The position numbers were made by a program, and so were the translations under genes. This document shows, in pieces, positions 28,923 through 34,267 of a DNA stretch of 34,690 nt. Source of the DNA: Sphingopyxis sp. MSC1_008 (GTDB taxonomy: Bacteria; Pseudomonadota; Alphaproteobacteria; Sphingomonadales; Sphingomonadaceae). Numbering within the stretch: position 1 is the first letter of the stretch; each line of letters begins with the position of its first letter. The DNA lies in assembly GCF_023197165.1 (NCBI RefSeq), contig NZ_JALPRD010000023.1:1-34690 (forward strand), read 5' to 3'. Under the pieces are notes generated by a model. That model saw nothing but the letters and a program-made list of their open reading frames with translations, searched no databases and was not told where the DNA came from.

Positions 28923-29262
28923 TGTCGTCCGATCCTTTCAATAGGTCTGAGGGGTCTAAGCTGTTCAGTATGTCGCCATTCGAGCGGGCAGCCTGTTGCG
29001 CCTTGCTGGTTTCATTCCCGGCGCTCAGCCGTTCCTGATTGTCGCGGATCGCCTCAACGGGATTGTCAGCGTTATAGTCCCGGACGATGCTGGCGATGCT
29101 GCTACGGACGCTGGCCCGCCGCAGGGCAGCACTAGGGACAGGCTGGCCAACCATTTCGACGGCAGCACGAAAGCCAATGACAATGCGCCTGTCTGCGCTT
29201 GCCAGATATTGCGCGGTATCCGTGGAGTACCACGGCGATAGATCAATCTTAGCTGGGTCCAT
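28912..29262 (-). CDS. Unrecognised element protein (operon gene 1)
   Basis: A 116-residue protein, first gene of the four-gene operon. Visible parts are SPWYSTDTAQYLASADRRIVIGFRAAVEMVGQPVPS, an Arg-rich helix (ALRRASVRSSIASIVRDYNADNP) and a polar C-terminal tail (DILNSLDPSDLLKGSDDNAR). No family is recognised. The start ATG 29262 is preceded by AGGAGG at ideal spacing; an in-frame ATG 13 codons upstream has no such site. Three GGGACA-type palindromes lie 33-156 bases upstream, which suggests the operon is switched by a DNA-binding protein. It ends 11 bases inside the next gene. Confidence 0.65.
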   Translation of the reverse strand: MDPAKIDLSPWYSTDTAQYLASADRRIVIGFRAAVEMVGQPVPSAALRRASVRSSIASIVRDYNADNPVEAIRDNQERLSAGNETSKAQQAARSNGDILNSLDPSDLLKGSDDNAR

Positions 29263-29294
29263 TGCAGGGCCTCCTATGTTGGGGTTTGGAAATC

Positions 29295-29418
29295 GGGACA
29301 CCTGTTCACAAAAGTGAGAAAGATACCCCTCGGGCGCACGGGCATTTGCCGGGGCAGGGATATGGTTTGATTGCTTGGTGAGCGGGACACTTGTCCCATT
29401 CGCGGGACAGCAGTCCCG
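29295..29418. promoter_or_regulatory. Three operator-like GGGACA palindromes
   Basis: GGGACA-CT-TGTCCC (29384-29397) and CGGGAC-AGCA-GTCCCG (29403-29418) have centres 20 bases apart, about two helix turns; a half-conserved GGGACA-CC-TGTTCA lies at 29295-29308, next to the operon start. They look like sites for one dimeric regulator of the four-gene operon. Confidence 0.5.
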
Positions 29419-29553
29419 AAATATACCCGACTAGATCAGCCTGCTACTCGCCTGTTGTCAGACAAGCGGGAAGGAAACCTTGGGAGCATACCAAGGGAGG
29501 CTGACCTAGCCGGATAAAGGGTAAGGGATCATTCCCGTAAACAGCCTAGATAG

Positions 29554-29632
29554 TTAGATGATGCAAATTAACTAAGCATCTAAGCTGATTATGAGAATGA
29601 TATGATCATATCAGGATATACTATAATAGTAT
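29554..29632. repeat. AT-rich block with three palindromes
   Basis: TTAGATG/CATCTAA (29554-29560 and 29577-29583), the perfect 16-bp palindrome TGATATGATCATATCA (29598-29613), and ATACTAT-A-ATAGTAT (29618-29632) lie in an AT-rich stretch that contrasts with the surrounding sequence. TATAAT occurs at 29622 but without a good -35 box. It could be a DNA-unwinding or protein-binding region. Confidence 0.55.
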
Positions 29633-29822
29633 GATCCTAGATTGACTGAGTTTTGGCTGTATCCCGTCTCGTTCCTCTCCCCTCAAATACAGATGTAACT
29701 TTGTAGCTAACACCCTGAGGATATAGAGGATCGAAACAACACAGCCTCTAGTCTAGGTATGCGGTTGCATGATCCTGAGTTGACTTGAGTTTGGCTTGCA
29801 TTGCCCGTCTCGTTTCGTTCCC
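29631..29822 (+). repeat. Imperfect direct repeat of about 50 bases, two copies
   Basis: 29631-29683 and 29769-29822 align over their length with few gaps: both begin ATGATCCT, share TTGACT, GAGTTT, GGCT and CCCGTCTCGTT, and end in C-rich sequence. The copies are 138 bases apart and read in the same direction. Confidence 0.55.
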
Positions 29823-29994
29823 AGCATGATCGGCCTTAGCCTTTCCTACTGCTCTCCGCTTACGCTAGCGCACCTTTCGGCGCACGTATGGAACGATCAT
29901 GTTTAGTCCGTCATGCCTGACGTTTCCCCGGCTTAACGGGTGGCGCGATAATATGCCCGGCTGTTCAACATGGGCGGGTGAGGGCGGTTTATCC

Positions 29995-30343
29995 CTCAAG
30001 ACGCATACGTAATGGTCATCCTTCAAGACGTAAGCGAAATGCCTTTTTCCTCAAGACGATGACGAAATGGATCGGCCCGTTTCTCTCAAGATAAGGACAA
30101 TTAGATTTAGCCGCAGATTTCCGTCATTGGCCACGCATCCCGGATCATCCTCAAGAGTGTCCCAGCCAGCGCGTGTCGCGGTCCCGATTACAGGCCGGTG
30201 AGTGCGCTGGACCCTTCCCGGTTCAGATAGATGCAGGTTCCCCCTCAAGAATAGACCGATTGGGTGTAGCAATACACTAACACAGTATGTCCGAGGTGTA
30301 TCCTTCCAGACGATACCGGCCAATATCCGCTGTTTTCCTCAAG
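29995..30343 (-). repeat. Iteron-like array, eight degenerate copies
   Basis: The core CTCAAG or a one-base variant (TTCAAG, TTCCAG) begins at 29995, 30022, 30050, 30085, 30150, 30244, 30304 and 30338. On the reverse strand the fuller unit reads roughly CATTTCGnnnnCGTCTTGAGG. The first three copies are 27 and 28 bases apart and best conserved; the others diverge and spread out. The last runs up to the stop of the serine recombinase gene. Confidence 0.6.
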
Positions 30344-30358
30344 TGTGTATCAATTAGA

Positions 30359-31036
30359 TTAGGCAGCCATCCGGCCCAGCGCCTTGTGCAGCGATGCGAG
30401 GTGCCATTTCCCCCCGGCAGGGCTGGCAATTCCCCGGTCATTGAGGGCCGTCACCATCTGGCGCATGGTCATTCCTTCGCCCTTCAATTCCCGCAGCACC
30501 GGCAGGACCGGCTCTAGGCGTTCCACGGCCTCAGCCTTGTTCCGGGCAGCCTGCACCTTCCCATGCTTCCCTAGCACCTGTCCCCGGTCCTTTGCGGCGG
30601 CAAGGGCTGCCTTGGTCCGCTGAGAGATCAGCCCAGCCTCTAGCTCAGCAACGGCTGCCATCTGTGTAACGATGAACCGGCCCATAGGCCCGGACACCTG
30701 AGGCATATCAGCAAAGGCGACATCAGCCCCGCTGTCGATCAGGGTAAGCAGGAACCGTGTGTTGCGGGCTAGGCGATCCAGCTTGGCCACGATCAGGACG
30801 GCCCGCTCTTTCTTCGCCGCAGCGAGTGCAGCGACAAGCTCAGGGCGTCGGGCTAGCGCATTGCTGCCCTTGCCGGTTTCGACCTCAACATGCTCAGCGA
30901 TAAGCTCAAGTCCATTGCTCGCAAGGTATCTGGCTACGGCATCCCGTTGCGCCTCTAGTCCTAGCCCGCTCTTGCCCTGTCTGTCGGTCGATACCCGTAG
31001 GTATGCGATAGCCTTGGTATGGCGATGATCATTCAT
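30359..31036 (-). CDS. Serine recombinase (resolvase/invertase family)
   Basis: A 225-residue site-specific recombinase. The catalytic domain has the nucleophile S16 in AIAYLRVSTDRQGKSGLGLEAQ, the VLIVAKLDRLARNTRF motif and the long E-helix region (GRFIVTQMAAVAELEAGLISQRTKAAL). The C-terminus carries a DNA-binding part (GEGMTMRQMVTALNDRGIASPAGGKWHLASLHKAL). It is small, like resolvases and invertases, not the large integrase type. The start ATG 31036 has AGGGCAG ahead. A 34-base inverted repeat lies 14 bases upstream and the iteron-like array begins right at its stop, so both are candidate target sites. It could resolve dimers, invert a segment or regulate the element. Confidence 0.92.
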   Translation of the reverse strand: MNDHRHTKAIAYLRVSTDRQGKSGLGLEAQRDAVARYLASNGLELIAEHVEVETGKGSNALARRPELVAALAAAKKERAVLIVAKLDRLARNTRFLLTLIDSGADVAFADMPQVSGPMGRFIVTQMAAVAELEAGLISQRTKAALAAAKDRGQVLGKHGKVQAARNKAEAVERLEPVLPVLRELKGEGMTMRQMVTALNDRGIASPAGGKWHLASLHKALGRMAA

Positions 31037-31049
31037 GGTCTGCCCTATC

Positions 31050-31083
31050 TGTTCATACGTCTACCCTCGTATACCCATGAACA
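31050..31083. repeat. Inverted repeat upstream of the serine recombinase
   Basis: TGTTCAT (31050-31056) and ATGAACA (31077-31083) are exact inverted arms, with ACG/CGT pairing inside. The site lies 14 bases before the recombinase start codon and may be its crossover site or its own operator. Confidence 0.5.
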
Positions 31084-31249
31084 AGGCAGCATGCAATGCA
31101 GCAATGATCGGCCCGCGCAGCCCAGCCCCGGCCTGCCCACCCTACGGGGTAATCCGCGCACAAATGCTCTGAGGTACCCCCGCGCGTAACAATATCATTT
31201 TCAGGTCGTGGCCGGTGCTGCTAGTGCGGTAGGAAATGGGGAGGTGAAC

Positions 31250-32125
31250 TTGGTTGGTACTAGAATTGAGCTGACCCTAACCGAGAGCTTCGCGAAGCAT
31301 AAACGCAACGTCCTGTTGGTGTCGGCTATTGTATTCGTTCTCGCATTGGCGGCCCCGCAAGAAGTCAAGATACCGGGACTGGGAACGGACATGGCCGTGA
31401 CCGGGCGAGTGGCATACCTGCTGCTTGGCCTTACCCTCGCTTATTTCTTTGCTGCGTACTGGGTTGAGCTGCTGGCTGTTTTGGCTCGAAACAAGGAGTT
31501 TACTGCTGCCAATACCGTTGAGGGCATCGCAGAGCGCTTGAATAACGCCATCAGTCCCCTCGCCGCAGAGGCAGAAAATTTAATCGCAAATATGAAAAGC
31601 ATGACAACCGGCGTCAATGAAGTTGCCAGAATGTTACCAAGCCGCAAGCTAGACGAGAAGCTGACCCAATTTCTGCAAACAGCTGAGGAAATTCGGGAAA
31701 GAAGGGGCGCGGCTGCGAAAAATGATCCGGATGAAAATGGAGATATTCGGAGGGATGTTCAAGACCTGCAAGGAATGCAGACATCTCTTACCACATTTAT
31801 CGGAGACATAAGGCAGCTAAACTCATTTATGACGAACCTGACTAATGATTTTTCAAAATTTATTGTGGACTTTGAAGTCAGTAAGAAAAGTATTGAAGAA
31901 AATTCTTCATCTTTGTCATTGAAAATCACCAAAATGAGTGAACGTATTATCTTACCTCAAAGAATAGGCTTTAGAGCATTGGATCAGGTTATTCCGATTG
32001 CTTTGTTTGTCGTCGCATTCGTTATTTGCGCGGACGGGGGATTGAACCAGTCGCGTTTTATGCGGGCCATTCTCGCCTCTGAAGCAGCGCCGCAGGCTGT
32101 TGCAAAAGCTAGTACAAAGGGCTAG
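31250..32125 (+). CDS. Membrane protein with coiled-coil-like middle, element cargo
   Basis: A 291-residue protein, if TTG 31250 is the start. I chose it because a near-perfect GGAGGTGA site lies 5 bases ahead; GTG 31208 in the same frame (14 codons longer) has a poor site. Two membrane helices stand near the N-terminus (VLLVSAIVFVLALAAP; VAYLLLGLTLAYFFAAYWVEL), then a long helical, charged middle (about residues 80-240) rich in Asn, Glu and Lys, and one more helix near the C-terminus (VIPIALFVVAFVICA). The second half is clearly AT-rich, unlike its neighbours, pointing to foreign origin. No family is recognised. The stop lies between the two right-end arm-site motifs. Membrane proteins of this shape occur as cargo in islands; a defence role is only a guess. 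Confidence 0.75.
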   Translation: MVGTRIELTLTESFAKHKRNVLLVSAIVFVLALAAPQEVKIPGLGTDMAVTGRVAYLLLGLTLAYFFAAYWVELLAVLARNKEFTAANTVEGIAERLNNAISPLAAEAENLIANMKSMTTGVNEVARMLPSRKLDEKLTQFLQTAEEIRERRGAAAKNDPDENGDIRRDVQDLQGMQTSLTTFIGDIRQLNSFMTNLTNDFSKFIVDFEVSKKSIEENSSSLSLKITKMSERIILPQRIGFRALDQVIPIALFVVAFVICADGGLNQSRFMRAILASEAAPQAVAKASTKG

Positions 32126-32130
32126 TACAG
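32108..32130 (+). promoter_or_regulatory. Right pair of putative integrase arm sites
   Basis: GCTAGTACAAA (32108-32118) and GCTAGTACAG (32121-32130) are direct repeats, 13 bases apart, followed by a partial GGCTAGG. They match the left-end copies and overlap the end of the membrane protein gene, 62 bases from the right attachment site. Confidence 0.55.
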
Positions 32131-32191
32131 TCGGGCTAGGCGCTTCAGGAAATCTATTTATTTTCCAATAGTTAGTGGTCGGCCCATCAAA

Positions 32192-32211
32192 TCCTCTTCT
32201 GGGCACCATTT
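32192..32211 (+). repeat. Right attachment site copy (attR)
   Basis: An exact 20-base copy of the tRNA-Leu 3' end (TCCTCTTCTGGGCACCATTT). The bases before it do not continue the tRNA, so this is the element's right junction. Confidence 0.9.
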
Positions 32212-32322
32212 TCCCCTCTCATGACGCCCCAGAACCATCGACAAAACGGCAGAAATCTGCCATTTTCTCCTTGGTCTTGTCTTTGGGCGTCCGAGGAAGT
32301 TTCACTCGATCTCACCAAAAAC

Positions 32323-32368
32323 GGGCCACCGAAACGGGGCACGATGGCCCGGGAAATTTCGGTGGCCC
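32323..32368 (+). repeat. Long inverted repeat upstream of the P4-type integrase
   Basis: Perfect 12-bp arms GGGCCACCGAAA (32323-32334) and TTTCGGTGGCCC (32357-32368), with a 22-base loop. Flanking AAAA and TTTT can extend the stem past one mismatch. The 307 bases between the membrane gene and the P4 integrase hold only the arm sites, attR, a small GGCAGA/TCTGCC stem and this repeat. It may be a terminator or a binding site of the older island. Confidence 0.55.
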
Positions 32369-32432
32369 CTTTTGTCGATTTTGAGCCCGCTCCTCCCGCT
32401 CTGGCCAAGGCCTGTTTGCAGGAGTCCCCCCA

Positions 32433-33425
32433 ATGCCCCTTACCGATACCCAGATCCGTTCGCTCAAACCCGAGAGCCGTCCCTACAAGCGCGCCGATGC
32501 CAATGGTCTCTACATCGAGGTCAGGCCGACGGGCGCGAAGCTGTGGCGATACAAATATGGCTTCATGGGCAAGGACAATCGCATCGCGCTTGGACTTTAT
32601 CCCGAAGTGAGCTTGGCAGAGGCGAGGCGCCTTCGCGATGATGCGCGCCGAAAGCTTCGCGACGGGATCGATCCTTTGGCGGAGCGAAAGCGCGATAAGC
32701 TTGTCGCGCAGTACCGGGCCGCCAATACCTTCGGCGACATCGCCAAGGAGTATATCGACAAATCGGTTGCCGACGGCCGGGCTGACGCAACCACGGTCAA
32801 GGCCAACTGGCTCCTCGATCAGTTGAAGCCTATCGCCGCGATGCCTGTCGCCGATCTCAAGCCGGTCGAGGTTCTTGCCGCGCTCAAGAAAATTGAAGCG
32901 CGGGGCAAATACGAGACTGCCCGCCGTGCCCGCTCCTTTGCGAGCAGGGTATTCCGCTACGCGGTCGCGACAGGGCGAGGAGAAAGCGACCCCACGGCGG
33001 TCCTGCGCGGAGCGCTCATCGCGCCGCGTGTGACGCACCACGCAGCGCTTCTTGAACCGGAAGCCGTCGGCGCGTTCCTGCGAACGATCGATGGTTATAC
33101 CGGGAACGCCATCACGCGGCTCGGATGCCAGATCGCACCCCATGTGATGGCCCGTCCGGGTGAGATGCGCAAAGCACTGTGGCCCGAGATTGATTTCGAG
33201 CATGCCGTATGGAGCATCCCGGCCGAGCGAATGAAGATGCGGCGTCCCCACGCCGTACCCTTGTCGCGTCAGGTGATCGCCTACCTCAAGCAGCTCCATG
33301 AACTGACGGGCCCCGAGGGCTTCGTATTTCCGGCATTTCATACATCGCGCCGGCCGATGAGCGAGAACACTCTGAACCAAGCGTTCCGGCGGATGGGATA
33401 TTCGCGCGTCAGGCTGAAAACTTAG
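32433..33425 (+). pseudogene. P4-type tyrosine integrase, C-terminally truncated
   Basis: A 330-residue remnant of a roughly 400-residue integrase. The N-terminal DUF4102 arm-binding domain is complete (LTDTQIRSLKPESRPYKRADANGLYIEV ... YPEVSLAEARRLRDDARRKL), followed by the core-binding domain and the start of the catalytic domain with the first catalytic Arg in ARPGEMRKALWPEID. After NQAFRRMGYSRVRLKT it stops, where family members continue with the HGFR, GH and Tyr motifs, so the nucleophile is missing and the protein cannot recombine DNA. The ATG at 32433 has a GGAG site. It sits directly after the right junction of the 7.1-kb element, in the position it would have held beside tRNA-Leu before that element arrived. 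Confidence 0.9.
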
Positions 33426-33535
33426 GTGTAGCGCAGACCATTCTGGGCATGCTTTTGGCCAGAGACCCCCGCGCGGTCTTCGCGCGGCGTGTGGCGCGGC
33501 GATCCTGGACGATACCGATCAGCGTAACTCGGCGC

Positions 33536-33562
33536 CTTCAGCGGAGACCTCAATCGCTGAAG
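33536..33562. repeat. Inverted repeat in the gap after the truncated integrase
   Basis: CTTCAGCG (33536-33543) and CGCTGAAG (33555-33562), 11-base loop, no T-run next to it. A smaller stem, CCGCGCG/CGCGCGG, lies at 33469-33487. The function is unknown. Confidence 0.4.
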
Positions 33563-33596
33563 CCACTCGATATTTTCTCGTCGCCGAACTCTCATG

Positions 33597-33610
33597 ATGA
33601 TCTGCGTCAA
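33597..33610. promoter_or_regulatory. FNR/FixK-like box
   Basis: ATGAT-CTGC-GTCAA matches the FNR-type consensus TTGAT-N4-ATCAA (FixK variant TTGAT-N4-GTCAA) at 8 of 10, or 9 of 10, bases. It lies 39 bases upstream of the EcfG-like promoter of the next gene. Confidence 0.4.
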
Positions 33611-33648
33611 GTTTGAGGGTGAATCCTTGGACCGCCTGCTTTCGTCCG

Positions 33649-33674
33649 GGAACATCGGCTTTTGAGCGCGCGTC
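33649..33674 (+). promoter_or_regulatory. EcfG-type general-stress promoter (GGAAC-N17-CGTC)
   Basis: GGAAC (33649-33653), 17 bases, CGTC (33671-33674): 8 of 9 bases of the EcfG consensus. The first 13 bases (GGAACATCGGCTT) equal those of the promoter at 4358-4383. It is 27 bases before the start codon of the Gln-rich gene. Confidence 0.6.
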
Positions 33675-33701
33675 TCATCCTTATCAACAAGGAGAGTGAT
33701 C

Positions 33702-34127
33702 ATGACGAATGGACAAAAAAATCGCGAAGGCGAGCAACGCCGTGACCAGCAGGGCGATACGCATGCTGGCCAGATCCAGCAGGATCGCGGTCAACAGAAG
33801 CAGGATCTGAATCCCGCCGGGCAGAACCAGGGCGAAGACAATGGTGCTCAGCAGCGCGCCGACACGGACCGTCAGCAGCAGGACCAGCAGGACGCGATTC
33901 TTGAGAATAATCGCGGCGGTGCTGACCCGACCGGCGGTCAGGTCATCCGCGAGGGAGGTGGGCCGGGGGAAAATATCGCCCCGCGCCCCGGCGAGGGGAT
34001 CGAAGGCGGTCGGGATACGGACAAGACTCTGGAGGAGGGACAGCCGGCCAGCATGGGCCAGTCGGCCGAAGAACCCGCCGAAGGCCCGCGCATCGAGCAA
34101 GAATTGACGCGCCAGAGTCCGGACTGA
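33702..34127 (+). CDS. Gln/Gly/Asp-rich hydrophilic disordered protein
   Basis: A 141-residue protein with no hydrophobic segment, rich in Gln, Gly, Asp, Glu, Arg and Asn (REGEQRRDQQGDTHAG; RADTDRQQQDQQDAIL), so it is predicted to be disordered. The second half is more acidic and Gly/Pro-rich. No family is recognised. The start ATG 33702 has AAGGAG 7 bases ahead; a GTG two codons upstream is less likely. The EcfG-like promoter places it in the general stress response. It resembles the 51-residue protein at 4154-4309 in composition, though not in alignable sequence. The reverse frame is a hydrophobic mirror of the CAG codons and not a gene. A hairpin follows at 34133-34171. Confidence 0.7.
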   Translation: MTNGQKNREGEQRRDQQGDTHAGQIQQDRGQQKQDLNPAGQNQGEDNGAQQRADTDRQQQDQQDAILENNRGGADPTGGQVIREGGGPGENIAPRPGEGIEGGRDTDKTLEEGQPASMGQSAEEPAEGPRIEQELTRQSPD

Positions 34128-34132
34128 CGAGC

Positions 34133-34171
34133 GCTAGTTATGGGGTTCCGTCTTTGGAGCCCCTCGCTAGC
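34133..34171. terminator. Hairpin between convergent genes
   Basis: GGGGTTCC / GGAGCCCC (34142-34149 and 34156-34163, one mismatch) is nested inside GCTAG / CTAGC (34133-34137 and 34167-34171). It lies between the Gln-rich gene (+) and the Crp/Fnr-type gene (-). No strong T-run is present. From here to 34267 I see no gene. Confidence 0.45.
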
Positions 34172-34267
34172 AGAAGCCTCGCACGCGCTCGGTGGCGAAC
34201 CACGAATTGAGCGCGCTGGCGAAACGTCTCCAAACGGCCAGGGTGTTGAATGGCGGGAGCGTTATTT

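Larger units (their letters stand above)
29263..30358. other. 1.1-kb non-coding region rich in repeats and palindromes
   Basis: No credible gene lies between the operon start and the serine recombinase stop. In order it holds: three GGGACA palindromes (29295-29418), TTGTC-A-GACAA (29455-29465), CCTTGG/CCAAGG (29478-29496), an AT-rich block with three palindromes (29554-29632), an imperfect direct repeat of about 50 bases (29631-29683 and 29769-29822), about 160 bases in which I see nothing clear, and eight degenerate copies of a CTCAAGACG-type unit (29995-30343). Such density suggests a replication, transfer or recombination control region. Confidence 0.7.
25082..32211 (+). mobile_element. 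7.1-kb integrative element in tRNA-Leu
   Basis: The tRNA 3' end is repeated exactly (20 bp) at 25082-25101 and 32192-32211, giving a 7,110-bp unit. It contains a tyrosine integrase next to the tRNA, four overlapping unrecognised genes on the other strand, a repeat-rich non-coding 1.1 kb, a serine recombinase and a membrane protein. Base composition and codon use are visibly less GC-rich than in the chromosome, strongly so in the 31560-32000 part. No replication, relaxase, capsid or packaging gene is recognised. It could be an integrative mobilisable element, a satellite or a defence-type island; the sequence does not decide. Confidence 0.88.

Noticed and set aside
30051..30323. Reverse 90-residue frame in the repeat region
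   Set aside because: It runs through the iteron-like repeats, has no ribosome-binding site that I can see and no protein-like pattern.
29995..30343. CRISPR array
   Set aside because: Repeat copies are degenerate, spacing ranges from 27 to 94 bases and no cas gene is near.
33441..33449. TTCTGGGCA as a leftover attachment site of the older island
   Set aside because: Only 9 bases of the 20-base core match; too short to support, though its place 16 bases after the dead integrase is suggestive.
33684..34100. Reverse 138-residue hydrophobic frame opposite the Gln-rich gene
   Set aside because: Same mirror effect; the forward gene has AAGGAG and an EcfG-like promoter in the right place.
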